Source: Lysobacteraceae bacterium PS02340 (lineage in GTDB: Bacteria > Pseudomonadota > Gammaproteobacteria > Xanthomonadales > Xanthomonadaceae). Taken from it: 64,000 nt of DNA. The DNA lies in contig JASCOC010000016.1 in NCBI GenBank assembly GCA_029959605.1, positions 1 through 64,000 of the forward strand, read 5' to 3'. Position 1 is the stretch's first letter. The number at the start of each line of letters is the position of its first letter. The position numbers were made by a program, and so were the translations under genes. The notes beneath the pieces are model-generated. The model was not told the DNA's origin and made no database searches. It saw nothing but the letters and a program-made list of their open reading frames with translations. Below are positions 52,028 to 63,174 of this stretch, in pieces.

Positions 52028-53176
52028 ATGCGCCGCCTGACCCCGATCCGCCCCTCCCGCCTCGCGCTGCCGGTGCTCGCCGTCTGCACGCTGGTCCTGG
52101 CTGCCTGCGGTGACAGCACGGCGCCCGAGCCGGCGGCGCGTCCGGTGCTCGTGGTCACGCCGGCATCGGCCGCCGACAGCGGCGCGTCCGCGTTCCCTGG
52201 CGAGATCCGCGCCCGCGAGGAAAGCGCGCTGGCGTTCCAGGTCGGCGGGCAACTGCTGCGACGCGATGTCGACGCCGGCGCGCACGTGCGGCGCGGCCAG
52301 GTGCTGGCGGAGATCGATCCCGGTGATCTGCGGCTGCAGCAGCAGTCCGCGCAGGCGCAGGTCGCCTCGGCCGAGGCGGAGTACGCGCGTACCCGCACCG
52401 ATCGCGCGCGCTACGCCGCGCTCGTGGACCAGCAGCTGATCAGCCGCTCGCAGATGGACGCGCAGGACGCGGCCTACACCGCGGCGCAGGCACAGCTGCG
52501 CGCCGCCCGCGCGCAGGCGGATGTCGCCGGCAACCAGGCGGGCTACACACAACTGCGCGCACCGCGCGATGGCGTCATCGCCAGCCGTGACGCCGAAGCC
52601 GGACAGGTGGTCGCCGCGGGCCAGGCGATCTTCATGCTCGCCGGCGACGGCGGCCGCGAAGTCGCGATCGCGTTGCCGGAATCACGCATCGCCGGCTTCG
52701 CGATCGGCCAGCCGGCGCAGATCGAACTATGGAACCGGCCGGGCGTGCGCGTGCCGGGCACGATCCGCGAGATCGCCGCGGCTGCGGATCCGCAGGCGCG
52801 CACCTACGCCGCGCGCGTCGCGATCGCCGACGATGCGGTTGAAGGCCTCGAACTCGGACAGAGCGCCCGCGTGTATCTCGCCGCCGCGACATCGGACACG
52901 GATCTGCAGGTGCCGCTGACCGCGATCCAGCCGGGCGCGGATGGCGGCAAGGCGGTCTGGGTGGTCGATCGCGCGGAGGGCGTCGTGCGCTCGGTGCCGG
53001 TCGAAACCGGTCCCTACGGCGCACGCAGCGTGCCGGTGCTGTCGGGTCTCGCGGCCGATGCACTCGTGGTTGCGGCCGGCGGCCATCTGCTGCGTGAGGG
53101 CCAGCGGGTGACGCCGGTGGATCGCGAGAACCGACCTGTGCAGGTGCAGGCGGCGCAGCCGGCGGCAGCCGAATGA
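52028..53176 (+). CDS. RND efflux periplasmic adaptor lipoprotein
   Basis: A 382-residue membrane-fusion protein. The lipobox LVLAAC gives lipidated C27. The biotinyl-lipoyl halves (FQVGGQLLRRDVDAGAHVRRG and LRAPRDGVIASRDAEAGQVV) flank a long coiled coil (about 100-170, QQSAQAQVASAEAEYAR), followed by beta-barrel and membrane-proximal domains. It links the RND pump to an outer membrane channel, likely the TolC encoded 1.6 kb away. Start ATG 52028. The pump gene follows after 49 bp. Confidence 0.93.
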   Translation: MRRLTPIRPSRLALPVLAVCTLVLAACGDSTAPEPAARPVLVVTPASAADSGASAFPGEIRAREESALAFQVGGQLLRRDVDAGAHVRRGQVLAEIDPGDLRLQQQSAQAQVASAEAEYARTRTDRARYAALVDQQLISRSQMDAQDAAYTAAQAQLRAARAQADVAGNQAGYTQLRAPRDGVIASRDAEAGQVVAAGQAIFMLAGDGGREVAIALPESRIAGFAIGQPAQIELWNRPGVRVPGTIREIAAAADPQARTYAARVAIADDAVEGLELGQSARVYLAAATSDTDLQVPLTAIQPGADGGKAVWVVDRAEGVVRSVPVETGPYGARSVPVLSGLAADALVVAAGGHLLREGQRVTPVDRENRPVQVQAAQPAAAE

Positions 53177-53225
53177 ACCGCCTTGCATTCGCAGAGCGCG
53201 CGTCGCGCATGCGGGCGGTGCGGCA

Positions 53226-56200
53226 ATGAGCCGTTTCAACCTCTCCGAATGGGCGCTCGGCAACCGCACGCTGGTGCTTTACATGATGCTGGTCGTCGCG
53301 GTGGCCGGCATCTTCTCGTACGGCCGCTTGGGCCAGTCCGAGGATCCGCCTTTCACCTTCAAGGCGATGGTCATCCAGACCCAGTGGCCGGGCGCGACCG
53401 CCGAGCAGGTCTCGCAGCAGGTCACCGAGCGCATCGAGCGCAAGCTGATGGAGACCGGCGACTACGAGTTCGTGAGCTCCTATTCGCGCCCGGGCGAATC
53501 GCAGATCGTGTTTCATGCGCGCGACGACATGCGCTCGGCCGACATTCCCGATCTCTGGTACCAGGTGCGCAAGAAGGTCGCCGATCTGCGTCCGTCGCTG
53601 CCGCAGGACATCGTCGGCCCGTTCTTCAACGACGAGTTCGGCGACACCTTCGGCAACATCTACGCGCTGACCGGCGAGGGCTTCGACTACGCGATCAAGA
53701 AGGACTACGCCGACCGCATCCAGCGCGAGCTGCAACTGGTCGACGATGTCGGCAAGGTCGAACTGGTCGGGCTGCAGGACGAGAAGGTCTGGATCGAGGT
53801 CAGCAATACACGCCTGGCGACGCTCGGCATTCCGATGGCGGCGGTGCAGCAGTCATTGGCGGAACAGAATGCGCTGGCGTCGGCGGGCTTCTTCGAAACC
53901 GACAGTGTGCGCGTGCAGTTGCGCGTCGATGGCCCCTTCGATTCGGTCGATGCGATCCGCGATTTTCCGATCCGCGCGGGTGATCGCACCGTGCGCCTGG
54001 GCGATATTGCGACCGTCGAGCGCGGGTTCGCCGATCCGGCCGCGCCGCGCATGCGCTTCATGGGCCAGGACGCGATCGGCATCGCGGTCGCGATGCACGA
54101 GGGCGGCGACATCCTCGAACTCGGTAAGCGTCTGGAAACCGAGTTCGCGCACCTGCAGGAGACGCTGCCGACCGGCATGGCGCTGCGCAAGGTGTCCGAC
54201 CAGCCACGCGCGGTGCGCGATTCCGTCGGCGAGTTCGTCAAGGTGCTGGCCGAAGCGGTGATCATCGTGTTGCTGGTGAGCTTCGTGTCGCTGGGCCTGC
54301 GCACCGGTCTGGTGGTCGCGGTGTCGATTCCGCTGGTGCTGGCGATGACCTTCATCGCGATGGACCAGTTCGACATCGGCCTGCACAAGATCTCGCTCGG
54401 CGCGCTGGTGCTCGCGCTGGGACTGATGGTGGACGACGCGATCATCGCGGTGGAGATGATGGCCGTGCGCATGGAGCAGGGTGACAGCCGGCTCGCGGCG
54501 GCGAGCTACGCATGGACGCACACCGCGTTCCCGATGCTGACCGGCACCCTGATCACCGCGGCCGGCTTCCTGCCGATCGCGACCGCCGCGTCGAGTACCG
54601 GCGAGTACACGCGCTCGCTATTCGAAGTGGTGACGATCGCGCTGGTGGTGTCGTGGATCGCGGCGGTGCTGTTCATTCCGCTGCTCGGCGAGAAGATGCT
54701 GCCCGATCTCGCCAATCCACAGCCGCCGCGCCCCGGTTCGCTGCCCGCGCGCTGGCGCGACACGCGCAGCCGCATGGCCACGCGCTGGCCGCGGTTCGCA
54801 TTCGCACTGGCGCCGAAGGATCCGCAGGCGCACGACCACGATCCCTACCAGCGTCCGTTCTATCGGCGCTTCCGCGGGTTGCTGGACTGGTCGCTGACCC
54901 ATCGCTGGATCGTCATCGGCGCGACGGTGGCGTTGTTCGTCGCCTCGCTGTTGCTGTTCCGCTTCGTGCCGCAGCAGTTCTTTCCGGATTCGACGCGGCT
55001 GGAGCTGATGGTCGACGTGGAACTTGCCGAAGGCAGTTCGCTGCGCGCGACCGAAGCCGCCGCCGCGCGGCTCGACGCGCTGCTCGAGGCGCGCGCGGGC
55101 ATCGAATCCCGCGTGTCCTATGTCGGCAGCGGCTCGCCGCGTTTCTATCTCCCGCTGGACCAGAAACTGCCGCAGGCGAACTTCGCGCAGTTCGTCGTCA
55201 CGACGACCGATGTCGCGGCGCGCGAGCAGGTCCGCGTCTGGCTCACCGACGAGGTCGCGCCGCAGTTCCCCGCACTGCAATTACGCGTGACGCGGCTCGA
55301 GACCGGGCCGCCGGTCGGCTACCCGGTGCAGCTGCGTGTGTCGGGCGAGCATGTCGAGCGTGTGCGCGGCATCGCCGATGCAATCGCCGAGCGCGTGCGC
55401 ACGAATCCGAACGTCGCCAACGTCAATCTGGACTGGGACGAACCCAGCCGTATCGTGCGCCTGGTGGTCGACCAGGAACGCGCGCGCGTGCTCGGCGTGA
55501 GTTCGCAGCACCTCGCGCAGTTCCTGTCGAGCTCGCTGTCGGGCCTGCAGGTCAGCACCTATCGCGAAGGCAACGAACTGATCGGCATCGTCATGCGCGG
55601 TCCGGACGACGAACGCGGCCAGCTCGACATGCTCGAAAGCCTGGCGATACCGACGTCGAACGGGCAGTCGGTGCCGCTCGGCCAGATCGCGCGGCTGGAG
55701 CCGACGTTCGAGGACGGCATCATCTGGCACCGCGACCGGCTGCCGACGATCACCGTGCGCGCCGACATCCGCGGCGACGTGACGGCGCCGACGGTCGTCG
55801 CGCAGATCCTGCCGACGCTCGACGGCATCCGCGCGTCGATGCCGGACGGTTACCGGCTCGAAACCGGCGGCACGGTCGAGGATTCGGGCAAGGGCCAGGA
55901 TTCGATCAAGGCCGGCCTGCCGCTGTTCCTGTTCGTCGTTGTCTCGCTGCTGATGCTGCAGCTGCGCAGCTTTTCGCGCACCGCGCTGGTGCTGCTGACC
56001 GCGCCGCTGGGCATGATCGGCGTGACCCTGTTCCTGCTGGTGTTCCGCGTGCCGTTCGGCTTCGTCGCGATGCTCGGCACCATCGCGCTGGCCGGCATGA
56101 TCATGCGCAACTCGATCATCCTCGTGGACCAGATCGAGCAGGACATCGCCGCCGGCCACGCGCGCTGGGATGCGGTGATCGACGCGACGGTGCGACGCTT

Positions 56201-56393
56201 CCGCCCGATCGTGCTGACCGCGCTCGCGGCGATCCTGGCGATGATTCCGCTGTCGCGCAGCGTGTTCTTCGGCCCGATGGCCGTCGCCATCATGGGCGGC
56301 CTCACCGTGGCCACACTGCTGACACTGACGTTCCTGCCGGCGCTGTACGCGGCGTGGTTCAAGGTGAAGCGGGAAGACGACGCACGCGCCTGA
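53226..56393 (+). CDS. RND efflux pump permease subunit
   Basis: A 1055-residue inner-membrane pump with the AcrB layout: one helix (about 14-32), a large periplasmic porter domain, a six-helix block, and a second such half. The proton-relay pair D403-D404 lies in LALGLMVDDAIIAVEMM. An insertion of charged loop near 530-560 carries an AHDHDPYQRP stretch. It exports compounds, driven by the proton gradient, together with the adaptor and a TolC protein. Drug or metal specificity cannot be stated. Last gene of the efflux operon. Confidence 0.93.
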   Translation: MSRFNLSEWALGNRTLVLYMMLVVAVAGIFSYGRLGQSEDPPFTFKAMVIQTQWPGATAEQVSQQVTERIERKLMETGDYEFVSSYSRPGESQIVFHARDDMRSADIPDLWYQVRKKVADLRPSLPQDIVGPFFNDEFGDTFGNIYALTGEGFDYAIKKDYADRIQRELQLVDDVGKVELVGLQDEKVWIEVSNTRLATLGIPMAAVQQSLAEQNALASAGFFETDSVRVQLRVDGPFDSVDAIRDFPIRAGDRTVRLGDIATVERGFADPAAPRMRFMGQDAIGIAVAMHEGGDILELGKRLETEFAHLQETLPTGMALRKVSDQPRAVRDSVGEFVKVLAEAVIIVLLVSFVSLGLRTGLVVAVSIPLVLAMTFIAMDQFDIGLHKISLGALVLALGLMVDDAIIAVEMMAVRMEQGDSRLAAASYAWTHTAFPMLTGTLITAAGFLPIATAASSTGEYTRSLFEVVTIALVVSWIAAVLFIPLLGEKMLPDLANPQPPRPGSLPARWRDTRSRMATRWPRFAFALAPKDPQAHDHDPYQRPFYRRFRGLLDWSLTHRWIVIGATVALFVASLLLFRFVPQQFFPDSTRLELMVDVELAEGSSLRATEAAAARLDALLEARAGIESRVSYVGSGSPRFYLPLDQKLPQANFAQFVVTTTDVAAREQVRVWLTDEVAPQFPALQLRVTRLETGPPVGYPVQLRVSGEHVERVRGIADAIAERVRTNPNVANVNLDWDEPSRIVRLVVDQERARVLGVSSQHLAQFLSSSLSGLQVSTYREGNELIGIVMRGPDDERGQLDMLESLAIPTSNGQSVPLGQIARLEPTFEDGIIWHRDRLPTITVRADIRGDVTAPTVVAQILPTLDGIRASMPDGYRLETGGTVEDSGKGQDSIKAGLPLFLFVVVSLLMLQLRSFSRTALVLLTAPLGMIGVTLFLLVFRVPFGFVAMLGTIALAGMIMRNSIILVDQIEQDIAAGHARWDAVIDATVRRFRPIVLTALAAILAMIPLSRSVFFGPMAVAIMGGLTVATLLTLTFLPALYAAWFKVKREDDARA

Positions 56394-56411
56394 CCGGCGC
56401 GCGCCTGCAGA

Positions 56412-56801
56412 TCAGCGCGCGCCGGCGGCTTTGCGCACTTCCGCCGCGACGCGCGCCTTGATCGGATCGGTGGCGCGGCTGTCGGGGCCGCTGTAGTCGA
56501 AGGCCTGGATCACGAACGCGGTGTGGTCGCCGGCGCTCAGGCAGTACGACACCAGCGCGCGGCCGCCACCCGCGGGGCCGGAGACATGCGTCGCGAGCGT
56601 ACCTTGGTCGGTCTGGTTGCGGGTGACGTAGCCGACCGCGGCCGCGCCGCGTGCGAGCGCGGCATGGCAGGCCTTGACGCTCAGTTGCGTCGCCGGAAAC
56701 CGGTCGACGTCATAGCCCAGGCTGAAATCATCCGCGGCTGCAGATGCTGACGGCGCGAGCGCGGCAGCGGAGAGCAGGGCGATCAGGCACACGTGCTTCA
56801 T
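56412..56801 (-). CDS. Exported DUF6180-like protein
   Basis: A 129-residue secreted protein with a signal peptide ending SASAAA. Mature segments LSVKACHAALARGAAAVGY, GPAGGGRALVSYCLSAGDHTAFVIQAFDYS resemble DUF6180 as I remember it; two cysteines may pair. Function unknown. Convergent with the RND pump (18-bp gap) and downstream, on the same strand, of the OmpA-family gene. Confidence 0.7.
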   Translation of the reverse strand: MKHVCLIALLSAAALAPSASAAADDFSLGYDVDRFPATQLSVKACHAALARGAAAVGYVTRNQTDQGTLATHVSGPAGGGRALVSYCLSAGDHTAFVIQAFDYSGPDSRATDPIKARVAAEVRKAAGAR

Positions 56802-56849
56802 GGACAGCCTCCTCGTGACGGAACGGACAGCGGTGACGCGACGCGCGGG

Positions 56850-58058
56850 TCAGGCGCGGATGAACACCTCGACGCGCCGGTTGAGCTGACGGCCGCCGGG
56901 ATTGTCCTGCCCGTCGAGCGTGTTGGGCGCCAGCGGTTGCGATTCGCCGAAGCCACGCGCACCGATGTCGCCTGCGACGCCGCGCGTCTGCAGCGCAGTG
57001 CGTACCGCGGCGGCGCGGCGTTCCGACAGCGACTGGTTATAGGCGTCGTCGCCCTTGGCATCGGTGTGGCCACGCACTTCCATGCCGCGGTGTTCGACCG
57101 CCTGCAGCGCGGTGGCGAATACGTCGAGCGTCTGCGCGGCATCGGCGCGGATGTCGGACTTGTCGAAGTCGAACAGCACGCGTTCGTCGAGCGTGACCAC
57201 GTAGCCGCAGGGCGCACCGGGCGGTGCGAACGTCTGCAGCGGCGGAAAGCGGCCGGCCGGCGCGACGCGCGGCATCGGCGGCATCTTTACCGGCCGCGCG
57301 GGCGGGCCGATGGTGCCGGTGCCATCGCCGTGGTTGGTGATCAGGCCATGCGGGCCGTTCCACGTGCCGGACCCGTCGGCTTCGATACGCACCAGGCCGT
57401 CGGGACCGTTCCAGCTGCCGCTGCCGTCACCGTTCGATGTGATCAGGCCGCTCTCGCCATTCCAGGTGCCGCCGCCTTTGCCGTCGAGACGGATCAGACC
57501 GGATTTCCCGTTGTAGGTGCCCGAGCCGTCGGCTTCGACGCGCACGATCGCCTCGCTGCCGTCCGGCTCCGCGATGCCGTTGATCGTGCCGCTGCCATCG
57601 GCATTGACGGTGAAGAGTCCGCCTTCGAAGTTCGCGGTGCCGCTGCCGTCGGGAGCGAGCCTGAAAATGCCGGCATCGCTGTTGCGCACGAGGGCGCCGG
57701 TGTCGTCGATCCGGGTGATGCCGCTGCGGTCGATCAGCGCGCCATCCGCGTCGCAGCGCGCGGGCCGGACGCGGATGCCGGCGACCGGGTCGAGGATCGC
57801 GGCCATCGAACCTTCCAGCGCGCGCTGGGCCGGTGTGACGCCGACGATCTCGGGCACGACGATCGGCGGAATCACCGGCATGTCTGGCACTGCAGGATCG
57901 GGCGCGTTGGAGGCGTCCTGCGCCTCATCGGGAAGGCCCGTGACTGCATCCGTAACCGGCGCGTCGTCCTGCGCCGGCACGGGCGTCGGACTTCTCGCGC
58001 AGCCTGCGAATGCCACGCCCACCACACACCACATCATTCCGGTCCGAAATGCCTGCAT
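56850..58058 (-). CDS. OmpA-family lipoprotein with 17-residue Gly/Asp repeats
   Basis: A 402-residue protein. C20 follows a lipobox (VAFAGC). A Pro/Asp linker (21-75) leads to seven repeats of about 17 residues (130-251), of form GLxRxxADGSGTWNGxx, with units at 170, 187, 204, 221 and 238 in exact register. The C-terminal OmpA domain (about 285-402) has VLFDFDKSDIRADAAQTLD, GHTDAKGDDAYN, LSERRAAAV and NRRVEVF, and binds peptidoglycan. It probably tethers the outer membrane to the wall and presents a repeat rod, possibly a small beta-solenoid. The ATG at 58058 gives the lipoprotein start. Confidence 0.9.
   Translation of the reverse strand: MQAFRTGMMWCVVGVAFAGCARSPTPVPAQDDAPVTDAVTGLPDEAQDASNAPDPAVPDMPVIPPIVVPEIVGVTPAQRALEGSMAAILDPVAGIRVRPARCDADGALIDRSGITRIDDTGALVRNSDAGIFRLAPDGSGTANFEGGLFTVNADGSGTINGIAEPDGSEAIVRVEADGSGTYNGKSGLIRLDGKGGGTWNGESGLITSNGDGSGSWNGPDGLVRIEADGSGTWNGPHGLITNHGDGTGTIGPPARPVKMPPMPRVAPAGRFPPLQTFAPPGAPCGYVVTLDERVLFDFDKSDIRADAAQTLDVFATALQAVEHRGMEVRGHTDAKGDDAYNQSLSERRAAAVRTALQTRGVAGDIGARGFGESQPLAPNTLDGQDNPGGRQLNRRVEVFIRA
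57306..57671 (-). repeat. 51-bp coding tandem repeat in the OmpA-family gene
   Basis: This segment encodes the seven 17-residue units of the OmpA-family lipoprotein. Consecutive units at residues 170-186, 187-203, 204-220, 221-237 and 238-251 share the DGSGTxNG core and an exact period of 51 bp, while the first two units are less regular. The number of units may differ between strains. Confidence 0.85.
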
Positions 58059-58128
58059 CCGTGTCGATCCTGCATCCGCGCCTGCGGGTTGCAGGATGGT
58101 AGGCAAGGACCCGTTAGGGATGCGTTTT

Positions 58129-59967
58129 TCAGTCGCCGAGCATCGCCAGATTGCGCACCGCGCCCTTGTCGGCGCTGGTCGCGAGCAACGCATACGCCTT
58201 CAACGCGGCGGTGACCTTGCGTGGACGCGCCTGCATTGGTTTCCAGCCGAGCGCGTCCTGCGTGTCGCGGCGCGCGGCCAGTTCGGCGTCGTCGACCAGC
58301 AGCTCGATGCGCCGTTGTGGAATGTCGATCCGGATGCGGTCGCCATCGCGCACCAGTCCGATCGTGCCGCCGGCCGCGGCTTCCGGTGATGCGTGTCCGA
58401 TCGACAGGCCCGAGGTGCCGCCGGAGAAGCGTCCGTCGGTCAGCAGCGCGCATTGCGTGCCGAGGCCTTTCGACTTCAGGTAGCTCGTCGGATACAGCAT
58501 CTCCTGCATGCCCGGCCCGCCCTTCGGGCCTTCGTAGCGGATCACCACGACGTCGCCCGCATGCACCTCGTCGGCAAGAATGCCCTTCACCGCGGCGTCT
58601 TGGCTTTCGAACACTTTGGCCGTGCCTTCGAACACGTGGATCGACGCATCTACGCCCGCGGTCTTGACCACGCAACCATCGGGCGCGAGGTTGCCGCGCA
58701 GCACGGCGAGGCCGCCTTCCTGCGAGTACGCGTGCGCGACGTCGCGGATGCAGCCACCGGCGCGATCGTCGTCGAGCGTGTCCCAGCGCGTGGCCTGGCT
58801 GAAGGCGGTCTGGGTCGGAATGCCGGCAGGGCCGGCCTTGAAGAACGTGCGCACCGCGTCGTCACCGGTGACGGTGATGTCCCAGCGTGCGATGGCATCG
58901 CGCAGTGTGCGGCTGTGCACCGTCGGCTGGTCGACATGCAGCAGTCCGCCACGCGCGAGCTCCCCCAGGATCGAGACGATGCCGCCGGCACGGTGCACGT
59001 CTTCCATGTGATAGATCTGGATGTTCGGCGCGACCTTGCACAGCTGCGGCACGCGACGCGACAGGCGGTCGATGTCGTGCAGATCGAAGGCGACTTCGGC
59101 CTCCTGCGCGGCGGCGAGCAGATGCAGGATGGTGTTGGTGGAGCCGCCCATCGCGATGTCGAGGGTCATCGCGTTCTCGAACGCCTCGAAGGTCGCGATG
59201 CCACGCGGCAACGCGGTCGGATCCTCGGCCCCGTACCAGCGATGGCACAGCTCGACGACGGTGCGCGCGGCCTGCAGGAACAATTGTTCGCGATCGGCAT
59301 GCGTCGCCAGCATCGAGCCGTTGCCGGGCAGCGCGAGGCCCAGCGCTTCGGTCAGGCAGTTCATCGAGTTGGCGGTGAACATGCCGCTGCAGGACCCGCA
59401 GGTCGGGCACGCGCTGCGCTCGTAGGCGGCGACCTTCTCATCCGACGCCTCCGGATCCGCTGCCACGACCATCGCATCGACCAGATCCAGGCCGTGCTCG
59501 GCGAGCTTCGTCTTGCCGGCCTCCATCGGCCCACCGGATACGAACACCACCGGAATGTTCAGGCGCATCGCGGCCATCAGCATGCCGGGCGTGATCTTGT
59601 CGCAGTTGGAGATGCACACCAGCGCATCGGCGCAGTGCGCGTTGACCATGTACTCGACGGAGTCGGCGATGATCTCGCGGCTCGGCAGCGAGTACAGCAT
59701 GCCGTCGTGGCCCATCGCGATGCCGTCGTCGACGGCGATGGTGTTGAATTCCTTCGCCACGCCGCCGACGCGTTCGATCTCGCGCGCCACCAGCTGGCCG
59801 ATGTCCTTGAGATGCACGTGGCCCGGTACGAACTGGGTGAACGAATTCGCGACCGCGACGATCGGCTTGTGGAAGTCGTCGTCCTGCATGCCGGTTGCGC
59901 GCCACAGCGCACGAGCGCCGGCCATGTTGCGGCCATGGGTGGAGGTTCTGGAACGGTACTCGGGCAT
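58129..59967 (-). CDS. ilvD: Dihydroxy-acid dehydratase
   Basis: A 612-residue iron-sulfur dehydratase, third step of isoleucine and valine synthesis. The start [23 protein letters not shown] and cluster cysteines in [12 protein letters not shown] and [17 protein letters not shown] fit Ilv[15 protein letters not shown] is the C-terminal active-site part. Length equals that of the E. coli enzyme. ATG 59967 gives the family start. It follows leuB by 74 bp on the same strand, so it is probably the last gene of the branched-chain operon here. Confidence 0.96.
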   Translation of the reverse strand: MPEYRSRTSTHGRNMAGARALWRATGMQDDDFHKPIVAVANSFTQFVPGHVHLKDIGQLVAREIERVGGVAKEFNTIAVDDGIAMGHDGMLYSLPSREIIADSVEYMVNAHCADALVCISNCDKITPGMLMAAMRLNIPVVFVSGGPMEAGKTKLAEHGLDLVDAMVVAADPEASDEKVAAYERSACPTCGSCSGMFTANSMNCLTEALGLALPGNGSMLATHADREQLFLQAARTVVELCHRWYGAEDPTALPRGIATFEAFENAMTLDIAMGGSTNTILHLLAAAQEAEVAFDLHDIDRLSRRVPQLCKVAPNIQIYHMEDVHRAGGIVSILGELARGGLLHVDQPTVHSRTLRDAIARWDITVTGDDAVRTFFKAGPAGIPTQTAFSQATRWDTLDDDRAGGCIRDVAHAYSQEGGLAVLRGNLAPDGCVVKTAGVDASIHVFEGTAKVFESQDAAVKGILADEVHAGDVVVIRYEGPKGGPGMQEMLYPTSYLKSKGLGTQCALLTDGRFSGGTSGLSIGHASPEAAAGGTIGLVRDGDRIRIDIPQRRIELLVDDAELAARRDTQDALGWKPMQARPRKVTAALKAYALLATSADKGAVRNLAMLGD

Positions 59968-60041
59968 CGATGACTCGCAGGTGCGGCGGGCGCGGGGCTG
60001 GCGGCGTGTGTGTGGGGGTGTACGCGATCGAGCGCGGCGCG

Positions 60042-61121
60042 CTATCCGGCGATCTGTGCGGGCGCCGCGATGCGTGCGAGCACCGCGGCGGCGGCCTCGC
60101 GCGTCGACACCGCGGTGCCATCGGATGCCAGGTCGGCGGTGAACACGCCGGCGTCCAGCGCGTCGTCCACGGCCTGCTCGATGCACGCGGCTTCCTGCGA
60201 CAGGCCCAGCGAATAGCGCAGCAGCAGCGCCGCGCTGAGGATCGTGCCATAGGGATTGGCGATGCCCTTGCCGGCGATGTCCGGCGCCGAACCGTGGATC
60301 GGCTCGTACATGCCGACGCAGCCTTCGCCCAGCGATGCCGACGGCAGCAGGCCCAGCGAGCCGGCCAGCATCGAGGCCTCGTCGGTCAGGATGTCGCCGA
60401 ACATGTTCTCGGTCACGATCACGTCGTAGGCGCGCGGCTTCGACAGCAGGTGCATCGCCATCGAATCGACCAGCTGGTGTTCGATCGTGATGTCGGGAAA
60501 TTCGTCGCGCGCGATGCGGCTGGCGACATCGCGCCACAGTCGCGAGGTCTCGAGCACGTTGGCCTTGTCGACGGACGTCACGTGACTGCGGCGGCCGCGT
60601 GCCAGCAAACACGCACGGCGCACGACGCGTTCGATCTCCGCCACGGTGTAGGTGCACAGATCGCTGGCGGATTCGGCAGTGCGTGTGCGCTCGCCGAAAT
60701 AGATGCCGCCGGTCAGTTCGCGCACCACCAGCAGATCCACGCCGGCCAGCAGATGCGGTTTGATCGGCGAGGCGCCCATCGCGGCCGGATGCGGCCTGGT
60801 GGGACGCAGGTTCGCGTACAGGCCCAGCGCCTTGCGGATCGCCAGCAGACCCTGTTCGGGGCGCACGCTCGCGTTGGGATCGGACCATTTAGGACCGCCC
60901 ACCGCGCCCAGCAGCACCGCATCCGCGTCGCGCGCGGCGGCCAGCGTGTCGTCGGGCAGCGGCTTGCCGGTGGCATCGATCGCGGCGCCACCGATCAGGT
61001 GTTCGTGCAGAGAGAAGCGATGGCCGAAACGCTGGGCGACAGCCTGCAGCACGTCGACCGCGGCTGCGGTCACTTCGGGGCCGATGCCGTCTCCGGGCAG
61101 AACGACGATGTCAGCGTGCAT
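60042..61121 (-). CDS. leuB: 3-isopropylmalate dehydrogenase
   Basis: A 359-residue NAD-dependent oxidative decarboxylase of leucine synthesis. [20 protein letters not shown] starts the protein, [12 protein letters not shown] is the substrate loop, and [18 protein letters not shown] carries the NAD-binding motif. All are intact. The start overlaps the leuD stop by 11 bp. Confidence 0.97.
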   Translation of the reverse strand: MHADIVVLPGDGIGPEVTAAAVDVLQAVAQRFGHRFSLHEHLIGGAAIDATGKPLPDDTLAAARDADAVLLGAVGGPKWSDPNASVRPEQGLLAIRKALGLYANLRPTRPHPAAMGASPIKPHLLAGVDLLVVRELTGGIYFGERTRTAESASDLCTYTVAEIERVVRRACLLARGRRSHVTSVDKANVLETSRLWRDVASRIARDEFPDITIEHQLVDSMAMHLLSKPRAYDVIVTENMFGDILTDEASMLAGSLGLLPSASLGEGCVGMYEPIHGSAPDIAGKGIANPYGTILSAALLLRYSLGLSQEAACIEQAVDDALDAGVFTADLASDGTAVSTREAAAAVLARIAAPAQIAG

Positions 61122-61704
61122 GGTGCGTGTCCTCGTAAGTCTGGATGTCGGCGCCGCGCGCCAGCAGAAAGCCCATTTCGTCGACGCCTTCGAGCAGGCA
61201 GGTGCGTGCGAACGCCTCGAGCGGGAACGCGTGGACGGTGCCGTCGGGTGTGCGCAATTCGCGCGCGACGATGTCGAACGTCAGCACGTCGTCGGGACGC
61301 GTCATCAGATCCTGCACCACGGCCTCGGGCAGCACGACCGGCAGCACGCCGTTCTTCAAGGCGTTGTTGCGGAAGATGTCGGCGATCTCGCTGCTGACCA
61401 CGACCTGCAGGCCGAGATCGCGCAGCGCCCAGGGCGCGTGTTCGCGCGAGGACCCGCAGCCGAAGTTGCGCCCGGCCAGCAGCACCGCGCGCCCATTGTT
61501 GTGGGCCTGGTTGAAGGCGAAATCCGGATTCGCACTGCCGTCGTCGCGCCAGCGCCAGTCGTTGAACGCGAAACGGCCGAGCCCCTTGCGCTCGGTCGTC
61601 GACAGGAAGCGCGCGGGAATGATCTGGTCGGTGTCGATATTGCTCTGGGCCAGCACCACGCTGGCCGAGCGCACCGGAAACTCCGGGATATGAGCGGCGG
61701 ACAT
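61111..61704 (-). CDS. leuD: 3-isopropylmalate dehydratase small subunit
   Basis: A 197-residue subunit that, with LeuC, isomerises 2- to 3-isopropylmalate. [14 protein letters not shown] and [17 protein letters not shown] are the conserved swivelling-domain motifs. The ATG shares one base with the leuC stop (TGATG), and the gene overlaps leuB by 11 bp at its 3' end, so three leu genes are translationally coupled. Confidence 0.97.
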   Translation of the reverse strand: MSAAHIPEFPVRSASVVLAQSNIDTDQIIPARFLSTTERKGLGRFAFNDWRWRDDGSANPDFAFNQAHNNGRAVLLAGRNFGCGSSREHAPWALRDLGLQVVVSSEIADIFRNNALKNGVLPVVLPEAVVQDLMTRPDDVLTFDIVARELRTPDGTVHAFPLEAFARTCLLEGVDEMGFLLARGADIQTYEDTHHAR

Positions 61705-63131
61705 CAGGCCACCTCCCGGCGGTCGTCGAACAGTTCGCGTGGATCGGCCACGACGCCGCGCACCGCAGCCCAGGCCGCCGTCGTCGGCGAGGCCAGCAGC
61801 GTGCGCGCACCCGGGCCCTGACGGCCTTCGAAATTGCGGTTGCTGGTGCTCACGGCCAGCTGGCCGGACGCGACCAGATCGCCGTTCATCGCGATGCACA
61901 TCGAACACCCCGGCTCACGCCATTCGGCGCCGGCTTCACGGACGATCACGTCGATGCCTTCGGCCTCGGCTTCGCGCTTGACGATCTCCGAACCCGGTAC
62001 GACCAGCATGCGTACTCCCGCCGACACGTGGCGGCCGCGTAGGACCTCGGCGACCTCGCGCATGTCGCGCAGGCGGCCGTTGGTGCACGAGCCGACGAAC
62101 ACCACGTCGACCGGCATGCCGGTCAGCGACTGTCCGGCGACGACGCGCATGTAGTCCTGTCCCTTCTGCTCTGCCGCATCGGTCGCGGCCGGCACCGGCA
62201 CGTCGACGCCGATCGCGGTGCCCGGGTGCGTGCCCCAGGTCAGCGTCGGACGGATGTCGGCGGCATCGATGCGGACTTCGGTGTCGAAACGCGCGCCGTC
62301 GTCCGTGCGCAGTTCGCGCCAGCGCGCGACCGCGGCATCGAACTCGGCGCCCTTGGGGCCACGCGGCGTGCGCGCGATCCAGGCGAACGTGGTGTCATCC
62401 GGCGCGACCATGCCGGCGCGCGCGCCGGCTTCGATCGACATGTTGCACAGGGTCATGCGCTGCTCCATGTCCATCGCCTCGATGGTGGAGCCGCGGTATT
62501 CGATGACGTGACCGGTGCCGCCGTTGACGCCGATGACGCCGATCGCGTGCAGGGTCACGTCCTTGGCGCCGACGCCGGGCGCCAGCGGGCCGTCGACGGT
62601 GATCGACATCGTCTTCGGCCGCCGCTGCAGCAGGCACTGCGTCGCCAGCACATTGCCGACTTCGCTGGTGCCGATGCCGAACGCCAGCGCGCCGAACGCG
62701 CCGTGCGTGGAGGTGTGGCTGTCGCCGCAGACGATGGTCATGCCGGGCAGGGTGAAGCCCTGTTCGGGCGCGATCACGTGGACGATGCCGCGCTGGTCGG
62801 ATGACATGTCGAACAGTTCGATGCCGAACTGCGCGCAGTTCCGCGCCAGGGTGTCGACCTGTTTTTCCGACGCGTCGCTGGCATAGGGCAGGCGGCCGTC
62901 GGGGCCGGCCGGCAGCGTCGGCGTGGAGTGGTCCATCGTCGCCTTGGTGCGGTCCGGGCGGCGCGGGACGAGGCCACGCGCGCGGAGTTCGGTGAAGGCC
63001 TGCGGCGAGGTGACCTCGTGGATCAGGTGCAGATCGATGTACAGCACGGCGGGCGCGGCGTCGGACTCGGGGGTCACGATGTGCGCGTCCCACAGCTTGT
63101 CGAACAGGGTGCGTGGCGGTCTGGCAGTCAT
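61704..63131 (-). CDS. leuC: 3-isopropylmalate dehydratase large subunit
   Basis: A 475-residue aconitase-family subunit carrying the [4Fe-4S] cluster. Cluster cysteines are in GSCTNGR and in [21 protein letters not shown] starts the protein and [19 protein letters not shown] is the aconitase signature. The ATG at 63131 begins [14 protein letters not shown]; a longer frame exists but no homology. It follows leuA by 43 bp. Confidence 0.97.
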   Translation of the reverse strand: MTARPPRTLFDKLWDAHIVTPESDAAPAVLYIDLHLIHEVTSPQAFTELRARGLVPRRPDRTKATMDHSTPTLPAGPDGRLPYASDASEKQVDTLARNCAQFGIELFDMSSDQRGIVHVIAPEQGFTLPGMTIVCGDSHTSTHGAFGALAFGIGTSEVGNVLATQCLLQRRPKTMSITVDGPLAPGVGAKDVTLHAIGVIGVNGGTGHVIEYRGSTIEAMDMEQRMTLCNMSIEAGARAGMVAPDDTTFAWIARTPRGPKGAEFDAAVARWRELRTDDGARFDTEVRIDAADIRPTLTWGTHPGTAIGVDVPVPAATDAAEQKGQDYMRVVAGQSLTGMPVDVVFVGSCTNGRLRDMREVAEVLRGRHVSAGVRMLVVPGSEIVKREAEAEGIDVIVREAGAEWREPGCSMCIAMNGDLVASGQLAVSTSNRNFEGRQGPGARTLLASPTTAAWAAVRGVVADPRELFDDRREVA

Positions 63132-63174
63132 TGCTGGCGGTGTGTCCGGAATGCGAAAGGGAATGCGTGACGCA

